From Reticulitermes lucifugus (taxonomy: Eukaryota > Arthropoda > Insecta > Blattodea > Rhinotermitidae), in assembly GCA_026260175.1 (NCBI GenBank), contig JAKCWW010000052.1, positions 44,610 through 108,609 on the forward strand: a DNA stretch of 64,000 nt. Reading direction: 5' to 3'. The position numbers and the translations under genes were made by a program. The notes under the pieces are model-generated. The model was not told where the DNA came from and searched no databases. It saw only the letters and a program-made list of their open reading frames with translations. This document shows, one piece after another, positions 39,715 to 51,610 of the stretch (position 1 is its first letter; every line of letters begins with the position of its first letter).

Positions 39715-40120
39715 CACACACTGTACGTATGTGACATTGTGACGCGTTCGCGTAACCATTGTGGCCACGGAAACACAAAAATACGTTCCCATTGTATGGT
39801 TGTTGACTTACATGTACCTGCCAACAATACAAAACTCTTCAGTGTTGCCATGGAAATACAACAATGAGTCCCCTTTGCACTGTTGTCGAGCTACAAAATA
39901 TTTCGTACTGCTGTCAACAATATAAACGTACTTACGTCTTCACGTAAAGTGCCCGACATTTTTGTCCGATTTTAAGCAAATCTGAAATTTCTCGACAGAT
40001 TTTCGTAAAAATCCCCAATATGAAATTTCATGAAAATCCGTCCAGTGTCAGCCACGTTGATACATGCGGACGGACTGACCGACAGACTTGACTAAGCTAA
40101 TACGAGTACAATACAGTAGC
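39715..40120 (+). repeat. interspersed repeat family R, copy 3
   Basis: It shares CGCGTTCGCGTAACCA and, further on, CATGAAAATCCGTCCAGTG and a CGGACGGAC tract followed by GACTAAGCTAATA with the copies near 9.5-10.0 and 19.6-20.4 kb. The class is unknown and no coding sequence is seen. Confidence 0.7.
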
Positions 40121-40378
40121 CTTTTCCCGTTTATTCCTTTAAAAGTATTTTAAACTGATATAAGCAGAAATATTAAAAGTACCTCCCTTGGCCTGTGCAT
40201 AATCTGAGATTCTGTTGCCTAGCTTGTGTTAGAAGATAATGGCTTACCAGCAATAATATTAATTATTACCTATGTACATGTATTTTTCTAAGTGTAAAGT
40301 TCTAATTGTAACAATATTATTAACACGTCATTTCATCTTTCAGTTAAGATTGCGTCGTTATATCTTATGCTGAACGCT

Positions 40379-40830
40379 GGCGGTTGGAAGGAAGCAAAAC
40401 TCGTTAACTTTAACGAATCCCGGTAAGGACTCAAACTGCCTCCCAACCTTTCGTCTAATTAGTCTCCTGTCCACCATGGACAAACCGCCTGAGAAATTTG
40501 CTTCAAAATCAGTCCAAATGCACATTCAAGAAAGAGACTTGCTAAATCCAAGTCGGTTCGGTTTTCGCACACGTCACAACACAAAACTTCAATGTATGAA
40601 ACTTACGGATCACGTGACTCGCACTTTTAACAAAAATATGTTGACGGCTGCAGTATTCTTGGATAAAATCCTCTGACACAACTTGGCACCCTGGCCTACT
40701 ATAAAAATCGTCAAAATTAGAATTTTTGACGAATTTTTTCAAGCCAATTCTTTTCTTTCTGCCAGGAAAGTTACAGTTCCGGGTGAAAGTGAATTATATA
40801 CGCCCAGACTTTCTGTGCGATAAAGCCACA
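40379..40830 (+). mobile_element. jockey-like LINE reverse transcriptase fragment
   Basis: Plus-strand frames give WKEAKLV at the left, then ERDLLNPSRFGFRTRH, LQCMKLTDHVTRTFN and MLTAAVFLD. These are the fingers/palm motifs of jockey-clade reverse transcriptase (..NPSQFGFR..HST.LQ..RLTDHV.. and AAVFLD.EKAFD, where the first catalytic Asp lies). Several stops and frameshifts break the frame, including a stop shortly after AAVFLD. Homology fades after about 40830. The active-site YADD region is not found. Confidence 0.85.
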
Positions 40831-41118
40831 GTGCTCGGTGGGCAATAAAAGAAACGCCCTGCGTGCACGACAAACGACTTACAACCTTTGCTACAGCACT
40901 CGTGGAGATGATGCTATTCTCCAGGAACACTGCGGAAAGCTCCTACCAGATCACCAAACCATTTTAAAACCCGTTAAATCTACAGTAGGGAGATGTGCGA
41001 CTTGTTTTTATACTCAATAAAGTAACACAAAAGTGCTTGCAATTACATTTCCTAATCAGGATGTGTACAATACGTCTACATTTTCATTATACCACTAAGG
41101 CTGGTACCGTTTTGTAAT

Positions 41119-41400
41119 CAGGGCCGCCGAGAGCGGGTTCGGGACCCGGTGAAAAAAAGATTTCAGGCCCCCCATCAAGGGCGGACCAGCTACAAATATT
41201 TACACTAAATCGTAAAGACTGACTGTCAGTTGCAGAGTGACTTGGGCTTGGTCTGAAACGGTTAATTTGTGCAATCCACAAATAATGATACTACCGAGAA
41301 GGACAAAAACATATGCAACACAGTCGGGCCCCGGAACCCCTTTCGGACCACCGGGCTCCGGTAATATGTACCGGTTCCCCCCCTCTTCCCGTCGGCACTG
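41119..41400. mobile_element. non-autonomous hAT element with 8-bp TSD
   Basis: The 282-base element begins CAGGGCCGCCGAGAG and ends with an imperfect inverse (CGTCGGCACTG). It is flanked on both sides by exactly TTTGTAAT (41111-41118 and 41401-41408). An 8-base duplication with CAGGG-type ends defines a hAT insertion. The inside is GC-rich with runs of C near 41378-41390 and no transposase. Confidence 0.9.
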
Positions 41401-42054
41401 TTTGTAATAAATTGAAAACTGCTATCGACTTCCTAACATCACGGACGAGCTGTCGTCTCTCCTGCTTCGTATTTTGGAGTACCGGCTTCAAATGTAGGCC
41501 TGGAGACATGCTACCCTAGCAGATTATTCGTAGGCGTCACCGGTGCCTCCAGTATGCACAATACTTCAAACTGACACGGCAGCAGCTTCCTTCCACGTTC
41601 TATGCAATTCATTGTTCATTAATCATCCAATCATTTTACGTTACATAACCTGAGCTACTGAAACTTACATAAACCAAGAATAAGCAAAATTATCTGCTGA
41701 TGACGGCCATTTACTTGCCTTCTCTGCGTGACTGCAAGCCAAATCGTGCATTCATGCGTTGCAGATCTGTTCCGTATTCGGGAGGTCCGCGGAACGAATC
41801 TAAAGTTTCTTTATCGTGACTAGAATGTTATCTGGTCATCAGTCAATACACTCGTATAATTGTGACTTAAAATAGAACGACCGCATCGACCCCCAAGTCC
41901 TATCAACATGCAGTTCGCCAACGTCGCAATTAGCCGTAAGTGCATAAAGTCAGAGGAACGAAAATAAACCGAGCCATGATATTCAGTACGTTCACACAAG
42001 TCCTGAAGCTGCTGTTTCACGTGAACACACGCCACAGTTTAACTTCACACCATA

Positions 42055-42125
42055 TTATCACTATGCAGCAAAGGACTTCTCGAGAATCTGACAGTCGTTC
42101 GGCTCGCCATGAAATTACCCGTGTT
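42055..42125 (-). mobile_element. RTE-like LINE 3' tail
   Basis: The minus strand carries the 3' UTR signature of this LINE family: GAACGACTGTCAGATTCTCG and surrounding bases. It matches the tail at 33579-33650. Only the tail is left. Confidence 0.55.
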
Positions 42126-42408
42126 TTATGAGATCCGACGCGTTAATTACCACTTTCACAAGGACCATATCTGAGCCATATGAATCCAATCAACATTGTA
42201 GCGCCTTACTTCTTTAACATCCGTTTCAATATTATCCTCCCATTTACGCCTAAGTTTTCTTTTCAATCTTTCCCAAACAAATTCTGTGTGCATTTCTCTT
42301 CGGCAAGCTCCATAATAATACAACAGTACAAATTCTGAAGATTCTTACCATGTGACTTGTGGCCACATGATTACAATTACAATTACGATTAACTACAGCG
42401 AAACGAAG

Positions 42409-42712
42409 GAGCACGCGGTGACAGTTGGTTGAGGCACTGTGCTGCAAGCCGGAAGGTCGCGGGTGCGGTTCCTTATGGTGTCACTGGAATTTTCCATTGA
42501 CATAATCCTTCCGGCCGCACTTTGGCCCTGGGGTCGACTCAGCCTCTAACAGAAATGAGTACCAGGAATATTTCCTCGGGTGTAAAGGCGGCCGGTGCGT
42601 AGGGCTGACAACCTTACCACCTTCACGTGCCGATTGTCTGGAAGTTTGGGAGCCTCAGCCTCCTGGAACCCTCATGACCTGTCCAGGCCTGTAAAGGATT
42701 GCTTTTTTTTTC
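42409..42712 (+). repeat. SINE C copy
   Basis: It has a tRNA-like head (A-box region CGGTGACAGTTGGTTGAGGC, B box GCGGTTCC), then TTTCCATTGAC, GGCCCTGGGGTCGACTCAGCC, the core GTAAAGGCGGCCGGTGCGTA and a T-rich tail. It is nearly full length. Confidence 0.85.
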
Positions 42713-44827
42713 CTTTTTTTATACCGAAAAGAACTTCTGTGGTCTTCCTCAGGCACCAAAGAGAATGCGGTAAACTACCATTAACAGGTCACCATCTGCG
42801 AGACATTCGAAGTTTCTAACAATACATACAGCGGCATCATGTTCATAACAAATACTGTTTCCACAAATGTAACAAAGAACAAACGTGAACAATCAGTACT
42901 TTAATACCTTATTCCAATTTTCTTTGCTCATGAACGAAATCGAGGGTTAATAGGAAAAAGTTTACGTTTCTCATAACTGAGGGCAGACCAGAACTCTCAC
43001 TGCGACAGCACAATTCTGTGTTGTGTTTTGTTACAGAAAACGAGTTAACACTGCTCAGTTCGTTAACCTTACCATGCCATAGGGTGCTTTCACTGGTTCA
43101 ATGGACAAGAAACTCATAAGAAGGTACCGAAAAATCAGATAGCTTCTAAACAGCATTAAAGCGGTAACAATTAGCTTTCCTAGACACGAAGTCGACCGAA
43201 GCCACCGTAATCTGCGAACAACACGTGCCCCAAGGTGTGCCAGCCCTTCTGAACATTAACATTGCCAATTCAAGTAGGCTCACTTACGCAAGTAAGGAGG
43301 CACGTGATGTAACATCAAACCCACACACGGGTTGGGGGCCATTGTGGGCTATTTCGAGTCACATCGCTCTGCAGCATCACGACTGACGTGGCATGACGTC
43401 TAAATCCAGTCATTGAGGCGCATCTTCAATTAAATTCCCTTTCTTATATAGCTATTAGACGACAGTTCCGTGTGTTACAGTCGTAGACAGCATTCGCTGT
43501 TCTGCATGTGACTAACAGTGGTGACTGTGTAGTGTATGTCACCTCCAGATAACACGGCAAACCCGTTACGGATTATCTTCTATTGCTTCACTCGTACTAG
43601 AAGCTCGAATGGCATTTTGTACATCAACAACCATTCTTCACACAACAAATGTGTACCATGACAAAAGAAACTGACCTCCTTATGTAGTAAATAAGACCCA
43701 TATTTTGATGTGGTTTACATTAAACGGAATACGCGAAAATGCAATTTATGCCCCTAAGAGAAAGCCTCTTTTACATGCTGCTTAGCTGAACGTTGTCTGT
43801 TTGATAAAGACGGCAAACATCAATATCGAACGCTCTTCGATACAAACTATACTTAATAAAATGAGTAACATCGTATCTTAATGCAATGTTTATACCTGAA
43901 TAAATGTGCACAGTACAATGAAACACTGCAACAAAACGTACACGTATCCATAATTAACCCTTTGAAAAAACCGTGCTTCTAAATTACACATAAAACGTTT
44001 ATTCCACCTCATAGAAACTACAACAACCAACACACTGTGTAGCCAAAATAGGTGGTACATATAGTTACCAATGGGCTTTAAACGGCTGAGATAAAAAAAC
44101 GTTCACCTGCATTCCTTTAAAGTTATCGGGACATGGACATCAGCTCTACCTCACGGACACAACAGAGCAGGTTCCACACTTTAGTACGGTGACGGGAGCA
44201 GAAAGATGATGTTTCTTAACCAGAAATGGTCATGTAAGGCGTGCAACATGTGTGTCAATTACCGCCTTTTTTCCTCGTAAAGGAAACCGAGCAAAATTAT
44301 TTCTTATTTAAACTTAGACTTGATCATAAAACTCCAACTTATGGCACGCAAACACCGAACCGCGACCGATTACATCAGAATGAAGTAATAGAGAAAGCAC
44401 AAGATGGAGTAGCTATGAAACTCCGTTACATATTTCAGAATCTACAGAATTCTGAGTACAAATTCTACATGACATTATAGGAATTAGAAATGAGGAAACC
44501 CTGGCCATGTACTTAAACAGAAAACGCACTGCTAAAATCTGTAAGGGTTCCAAGTGCAACGCAAAAACGCTATTTTAATGCGGCTTGGCGCGATTAGAAA
44601 AATACATTCAGCGGCCAAAAGGGTTTCAGCAAACTGCCCTAAAGTGTTAATTCGTGGGGTATTTTTTATGAATACAGGAAAGACTTACCTTGCTGGAAAA
44701 GCGGGCAGTCACACGTAGGAGCCACGGTAAATTTCGGTTTCACTAACGCAGCCCCATCCAGGGATTTTCAGTTACGCCTGTAACAGAAACAAAAATACGT
44801 CCTGCTTATGAAAATACGTGTATACTG
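42713..44827. other. no recognised feature
   Basis: Unclassified sequence with no convincing coding frame or repeat. CTTATATAG near 43443 is TATA-like. Confidence 0.4.
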
Positions 44828-45290
44828 ACCTACTAGTATATACAGGCATATGAATACACAAAATACGTGTATACAAACCTATATACAGGCATATGAATAC
44901 AAAAAATACGTGTATACACACCTATATACAGGCATATGAATACACAAAATACATGTATACAGACCTATATACAGGCATATGAATACACAAAATACNNNNN
45001 NNNNNNNNNNNNNNNNNNNNNNNNNNNNNNNNNNNNNNNNNNNNNNNNNNNNNNNNNNNNNNNNNNNNNNNNNNNNNNNNNNNNNNNNNNNNNNNNNNNN
45101 NNNNNNNNNNNNNNNNNNNNNNNNNNNNACCTATATACAGGCATATGAATACACAAAATACATGTATACAGACCTATATACAGGCATATGAATACACAAA
45201 ATACATGTATACAGACCTATATACAGGCATATGAATACACAAAATACGTGTATACAGACCTATATACAGGCATATGAATACACAAAATAC
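44828..45290. repeat. 43-bp minisatellite with assembly gap
   Basis: Units of 43 bases containing ACAGGCATATGAATACAC start at 44877, 44920 and 44963. They resume after the N run at 45129, 45172, 45215 and 45258. The first unit (44828) is 49 bases long because of a small insertion. Variation is mostly ACGTGT versus ACATGT. The distance across the gap (166 bases) is not a multiple of 43, so the gap length is probably not exact or hides a variant unit. Confidence 0.95.
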
Positions 45291-47025
45291 GCACTTCGTA
45301 GTCACGCAGACGTGAAGGTATCGTAATATCGCAACAAACCCGCAAAGGCCGACACGCCTGCTGACGCCGATAACAAATGTTCCTGATCAGCTTGTCAAGA
45401 AACTCCCTGCCTTCTACGGTAGGTTTTTAAGGTTCATTAACTCTTTCAGAAACGCCCGTCGGTAGACCATATTCTCAAACGGCAAAAAATCCGTCGAAAG
45501 TCCGGTACCCTGAGTAACTTTTTGTAACATCCCGGTTCCTTTACGGTAAGTGTTGTTAGCGCGGTAAGAGTTGTTAGCTTCTATCTGCAGACCACCCCCT
45601 GTCTGTTGTCCATGACAGCTTATTCAATATTCCGCAGCTACATTCCACGTCTGAAAACAGTCTCGTTCATTGAGTATTTCTCAGCAGTGAATGTAGTTAA
45701 CATCGACTACTGCTCACAGACGAAACAAGCAGTTCCGGACACACTAATACAATTCACTATCCAACAATCTTTACGACATGCGACGTACTTAGGACTATGC
45801 GTCTAGAATTACAAGATTAGTAACCACACACAAACGCGACAGAACACGTTCCTTAACCTAATAGGTAGATGATGATGACGTTGACTACGATGATATAATT
45901 CAATTCTATTCTTGTTTATTGGCGTGCTGTCAATAATAATAATAATAATAATCTCTAAATACTTGCATTTATCCGTCGCCTATTTCAAGTCACAATCGAC
46001 GCTACGTTACAACTGCAGTTACTGCACCGTTTTTTAAATAATCAATGCTCCACCATTCATCTAGAGATACAAATTCTGTGTGTCCGCAGGATATTAAGGT
46101 AGTGTCTGTCCATTATCACCCCTTGTGGTGCTGTAACTTTTAAGGGATGCTCATCAATGTAATGAACCCTATTCACCCAAGTCGCGTCACCGATACAGGA
46201 GAAAAAAGACAAACTTATAGAAATGCTATGAAAATAAGGTCATGTTACAATACTAACAATTTGATTTTGAAACGAAGCAGATATGTCTGAAATATTACGA
46301 ACATCAATAGAAGGTGCATTTCGAAGGTCACATTGTAGGTGTTATGAATTTTCATAACACCAAGTTACATTTACTGGTTGACCTAAATTGCTTGCAGCAA
46401 AGCACGAATAGGCACGCAAATAAGATAAATGACGACAGGTTTATAACAAAAGCTACTGGATCGAAGGCAGACAGGTACAGTCAAACTTCTGTCAGTGTTT
46501 GCAGTACATTACAGATTTAAAGTCCAAAAGCCAAACTGAAAAATGAACTTTATTTTTCAGTTTTCCACAGAATTCCACATCAAATAAGTTAACTCAATGA
46601 TAATTTACTATTGTTTGTCGTATTCCTGGGGTGTGCTTCACTTTTAACGGACAGAGTAAGGATTACGATATACATCAAGCTTTGCGTCTCAGACTGGTCT
46701 AATAGTTTTCGTATTTCCCAGATCCAGGGCTCGATCCCAACAGCCGGCAATTTTATATATAACACAGTAATAATACAGATAATAATAATTCAATGGGTAT
46801 TTATTAACGTGCAGGCTTAACAGCACAAGCGCCTATCATAAAGCCTGCACACAGACACAAATAAAACACAAAAACAGTACAAATACACAAAAACAAAACA
46901 CTAAACAGACAAAACAAAAACAATATTATAGGAAAAAAGCAATATAAAAGTAATGGGGCAAAACCCCTATACCCTGAAAAAACAAAGACAAGTTTATTTA
47001 AAAATGTCACAGATTAGCGCAGAAT
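45291..47025. other. no recognised gene
   Basis: Unclassified except for the AAT tract at 45932 and a short hairpin with CTGAAAAATGAACTT near 46533. The stretch between 47026 and the minisatellite at 47933 is equally bare. Confidence 0.4.
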
Positions 47026-47074
47026 TATGATAATAATAATAATAATAATAATAACAATAATAATAATAATAATA
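47026..47074. repeat. (AAT)n microsatellite
   Basis: The tract is an imperfect AAT repeat. A shorter clean one lies at 45932-45952. Confidence 0.95.
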
Positions 47075-47932
47075 GAATAACGACAATCGCCTGAGGGCAG
47101 GAGCAGAGCCAATTCTCGACACTTAGCATCACAATTAATCACAAACCATACAGAAGATCATTATGGTAATCACATTCCTCATAAACCAAACGGAACTAAA
47201 GATAAAGATGCAAGTTTTCTGGGATATGGCGCTCTGTCGGGCGGTAACTACTCGTCCGACGACAGAGCTTCACAAGCCCACAAGACTTGCACGTTGAGCA
47301 ACACCGCTACGAAAACCTCTATCTCCTAAACGCAAATACAAACCCCGCTATAGCGTCCCCAGGAAACTCTGTGAACATAAATTCACTATCATGCTGTATT
47401 TCGATTTTCCGCCACAATCCATATGCCGCCATTAACTGCGGTGAACCCATAGTGGCGCTGTATCCAGGTGCGTATTTCAGTTTTGTACTCTTCCACTGAC
47501 GTTTCCTTAACTATTTCCCAACAAGAAGGCCCAAAACGAGTAGATTTTTAATCAGAAAATTTCTTACGCCTTACATTTTGCAGAACTATGAATTCAGATA
47601 CGACACCTATCAGCGTATAGCACTTATATACATCGAAATATACAGCTAATTTCTGTAACTGCTGTTAGTTCATAATTTGCAGTAACCTCGGTATTCCGAT
47701 AAATGCAGCTGAAGTAAAGCAAGCTCGTGTCCTTCCTAGCTCTTTGTTCTATATTTGGAGCCGAAGGTGTTTACACACTTTAATTTGAACCGTCCAGCAA
47801 TCTGTTTTGCATCAGTTCACGAACAGTGTAAACAAACACAATTACTGTTTAGGATGCAAAAATAACACTGTAATGACAACTGCAAACAAAATTCAACTTG
47901 TAAATTTCTCCACGTTTCCGTTGCGTTCTGGG

Positions 47933-48080
47933 GCCGCAACCGCCTGCTTCTTACTCGGTTACATCACACAAAATGCCGCAACCGTCTGCTTCTTACTCGG
48001 TTACATCACACAAAATGCCGCAACCGTCTGTTTCTTACTCGGTTACATCACACAAAATGCCGCACCGGTTCCGTGCCGCT
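47933..48080. repeat. 42-bp minisatellite, 3 copies plus partial
   Basis: Units starting GCCGCAACCG at 47933, 47975 and 48017 are nearly identical, with a partial unit from 48059. The period is a multiple of three, so a plus-strand frame from 47807 stays open and repeats CFLLGYITQNAAT. Nothing else suggests a real protein. Confidence 0.9.
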
Positions 48081-48639
48081 CTCCGTAAACGGCTTTTGAT
48101 GAAATATCACGTAAGCACTCACGAAAATGCACGCCCAAATATTCGGACCACTTCCAGACTATGAGAATTTTAAATGGCCGTTCTTGTTTGCATCCTTATT
48201 CACCTTCAAAATCGAAACACGTGCACGGACACGAGTATTCCCAACTTCTGGATTTTAAACTCAACGTCATTCCCGGTCACAGGTGTCATGAGCATAGGTC
48301 CGATTATCAGGGGTTATAAATTTGTTTACTTGAACAAGAAGATGCGATCAAGTACGTACATAAACCTTTTTAATAACTTATAATCACTAAGGCTACTTTA
48401 CAATTTATTGTAAAAAAAATTGGAAAACTTGTGGAATCCCACAAAAACATAATATTATGTAATATACGTTACATTTTTTACCTTCTTTTTAAATACTGTA
48501 TGGCCTAATGTTGGTCGACTTAGATGGAACCATGTAGGGCCTAGATATTGAACCATATAAGTGTTTGCTTCTAGGTCTTGTTGAATTTAAAATACAACTA
48601 GAACTGACGTTATGAAAGCACGCAGCCTTACTCGACCTC

Positions 48640-48782
48640 CTTGTGGGTACCGGGTCTCTTTCCCGGGGGTAAAGCGGCCGGGGCGTGACGCTGACCACAC
48701 ACCATCCAAGCACCGAGGTTAAAGAGTAGAGCTCTGTCCCTTCAATGTATGTTACAGGGAGAACTGTACCTTTTTTACCTTA
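48640..48782 (+). repeat. SINE B 3' half
   Basis: The core GGGTAAAGCGGCCGGGGCGT (from 48667) and the downstream body of SINE B are present. The tRNA-like head is missing. Confidence 0.8.
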
Positions 48783-49011
48783 TACGCCTTCGCGGTGTGA
48801 TGGATACAGATAAGGAAAACATAATTTGTTATGGCATTATGATTGTTTATGTGATTCTTCTCATTCATTTCACGCAAATGTTCGGACAGAAGCCACTCCT
48901 TTCTCCACCATGCTTCCACATTCAACGTACGTCAAATCCACAAATAAATAAAAACAAAAAAACTCAATTAAGCAAATACTTGCATTTTACAAATTAACTT
49001 GCACAGTCATG

Positions 49012-49109
49012 TGAAGAATACGAAGAAATGCATAAATAACCAAACATGGTTCCTTAAACATGAAGAATACTAAGAAATGCATAAATAACCAAACATGGTT
49101 CCTTACACA
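49012..49109. repeat. 49-bp tandem duplication
   Basis: A unit beginning TGAAGAATAC and containing AACCAAACATGGTTCCTTA occurs twice in a row with only a few differences. Confidence 0.9.
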
Positions 49110-49388
49110 TTAAGGGCACACATTATTCTATGAGGTTAGACTTGAAATGACGGTCCCCCAAATTAGTTTAAATCTTCATGTCTCTGGGTTAAACACGTCC
49201 TGAGCCAATTAAAGGAAAAATGTCCAAATTACGACAAACGCATGGCATTCGTTAATAATTCAATTTATGGTTCTAAGACGCAACGTTGTGATTAAATAGA
49301 TCCTTCAAAAAGGGAAAAAATTAAAGTATTTTATTTGTAAAGTTTCGTAACAGATACGAGAATTCCGTAACAGTATTCAACTGTGCAT

Positions 49389-49493
49389 CCAACTGCCACG
49401 AATGCGCACGACTTAGTAACCTCGAAAAGAGGAGGCAAGAGGAGGCCCGGGCCCATATAGGGCTGTTGAGCCATGGTTATTATTATTATTATT
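49389..49493 (+). repeat. 5'-truncated SINE A with target duplication
   Basis: The 3' end of SINE A (GGAGGC..GGGCCCATATAGGGCTG, GAGCCAT) with a (TTA)n tail is flanked by ATTCAACTGTGCAT on both sides (49375-49388 and 49494-49507). The 14-base duplication and the tail show LINE-style retroposition. Confidence 0.9.
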
Positions 49494-50459
49494 ATTCAAC
49501 TGTGCATTCAGAGAAAATAAAATACTTGAACAGGCTTCTGACTGGTACACTTAACATGCAGTGTATTTATTTTATAGTTTCCCTGAACATGGCATCTGTC
49601 ACGGCATGTCCCGAGGGATGCAGGTTTTTTATGCGATACAGCTCCGTACAAAGGCAGCCTGGTGTTATAAAGAACCAAAACTCATGTGCCTGTGACTGCT
49701 TTAAGTCCACGACCACGAGCAAGGCGTCTCCGGAAATGTCTGCAGTGTTCTGGGTCACAGCTCACGGAAGTACGCATTTTACGGCCAGGAAGTTCGCGGA
49801 AGATCACAACTCAGCAATCTCATTTCCGTGATCCGTGGCAGGCCGAATGCCGAAACTAGTGCGTTGCCGAAACACGGCAGGTAGTGGCAGTGGTGGTCCG
49901 GTCACTCGACTCGATCGTGCTCCGGACCCCAGTCGGTACTACCACACCATCCGCCAGTACTGCCGCTGTTCGGTTGTCGTATCCCGGAGCAGAGGGGAAG
50001 GATGAGAACACGTTGTGTAGCGAGCAACTGCAGTTACCGTTGGCATAAGGGACGAAGACTTATACAAGTAATTATTTTTTATATTAAACTCATTTTTTTT
50101 TCTGAAACATGTCGAAAGAATCGGGATAAGCGACAACTCGCTGTCCGGTAGCGTACGTTCGAGGGCTGAAGGGACAATTCCTACAGATCAGTGAAGTTTT
50201 CCAGTTGGCGGAGCGCTTGATGTCAGAGTGGCTTTAGTGAAACACCACGAAATATTGATTCTTCGACCATAATTTGAGCTACGAATGACACTGCCAGTGG
50301 AAAACATCACATTATATTACGGCCTCTGCATTTCAACACAAAATAATAATAATGTAATTGTACATCAGATAAGAAATGGTGTACCCATATATTGTACATT
50401 ATCATTAATGTAATGAAAGTGTTAAATCATTTGTACAATAATTTTATTACCATTACCAT

Positions 50460-50790
50460 ACAATGGTTTCTGCGAGTTTTTCGACGTAATGCAGCAACTG
50501 CTAATGTTGCACACCTGCTCTGCCGGGAGAGGGGGGGCGCCCTTTTTGCCAACGCTGTCCCTGGTCGTGAGTTCATCACTGGTACCAGGCCAACGTTCGG
50601 GTTGTCAGCTTCTCCCGCATTAACATTAGTGGGCGGTGAATTTAGAGCTTCATCCCCTGGTCCCATAGCTGCGATATCAAACCGTGTGAATTTTGTTGCC
50701 GGCTGATAGCGGTCCATGCCGCAGTCGCGGCAGTGAGCACACAGCACACTGAGTTCAGCGGACCAGATCCGCATCACAACAAAACAAGTT
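50460..50790 (-). other. CpG-rich stretch with open minus-strand frame
   Basis: The stretch is unusually GC- and CpG-rich for this window. It is open on the minus strand for 116 codons (starting near 50777) and on the plus strand for about 100. The minus frame includes KFTRFDIAAMGPGDEAL and is proline/arginine-rich further on. I recognise neither reading. High GC alone lengthens open frames. A CpG-rich promoter is an alternative. Confidence 0.2.
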
Positions 50791-50930
50791 AAGTACTCGC
50801 GTCGTGTTTTAAGTTTAAATTGTTGACAAATGTTAAGTATAATGACAGTTACACACTAATTACTCAATACATATGCGCAAACATATACATACGTGTAAAT
50901 GAAAAAAGTAAAAAGTACTTGCTGTCAAGC

Positions 50931-50965
50931 CTAATACCTGCGAAAGGCAATTTCGCAGGTATTAG
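50931..50965. other. perfect short hairpin
   Basis: CTAATACCTGCGAAA and its exact reverse complement form a 15-base-pair stem around a 5-base loop (GGCAA). No associated gene is seen. Confidence 0.6.
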
Positions 50966-51224
50966 GACGTTGTACAACTAACAGTACAAACTTACTAAAC
51001 AATTTCATGTCAAGTGCGTCATTTCTTCTGCAGGGAATATAGCTGAGTAACTGGAGACCACCCCAAAGTCATCTTTCTTAATTTCCTATAATCAGTATTG
51101 ACAACATGGCTGATGCACAAATTTGTGAAGTGGCAAGTTGGCTATGAATGCTGCTCACAGAATACCCACTGCTCATGACAACACCAAGTGACTTTTCTAC
51201 GAAAACTTAAAGAAAGGTGCAGCT

Positions 51225-51470
51225 GTCCCTACGCATGTCAGGAAGGCATACTGGGGAAGTGGAAGTAGAGCTCCACTCACTCTTAACCTTAGTATTAGAT
51301 GGGGGTTACTGGTCATCTCCACGCCCTGGCCGCTTTACCCCCATGGAAAGAGGCCCCAGACCTCACTGAACAGGAGGCAGGAAGGCCCCAGAATCAGGCT
51401 ATACACTTTGGAGAAGACATATATCCTTTGACCCTTCCAGGAACCGATCCACAATTCCTCTGTCATCCAG
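51225..51470 (-). repeat. SINE B copy
   Basis: The copy runs on the minus strand from the tail (GGAAGTGGAAGTAGAGC) through the core (ACGCCCTGGCCGCTTTACCC) to the tRNA-like head ending near 51470. Confidence 0.8.
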
Positions 51471-51604
51471 TCCGTAGCCCTGTCACTATACTAAAAACAC
51501 TAACACACACAGTTACTAACCCATTCGTTCCTATAATACAAGAACACAAAATACTGAATGTACATTTTTCTGTGTAGGCATGCCAACAGTAAACGAAACA
51601 AAAT

Positions 51605-51610
51605 TTTATT
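51605..51610 (-). terminator. possible poly(A) signal
   Basis: AATAAA on the minus strand is followed by a TGTTT/GTTTACTGTTGG-type GT-rich stretch. It lies at the left edge of CpG-poor domain 1, where a minus-strand gene could end. Confidence 0.3.

Noticed and set aside
49567-49831. Overlapping frames on both strands near 49.6-49.8 kb
   Set aside because: Neither shows splice signals or family motifs; coding status cannot be supported.
50427-50777. 116-codon minus frame as a protein gene
   Set aside because: Both strands are open in this GC-rich stretch and no homology is recognised; kept only as a low-confidence region.
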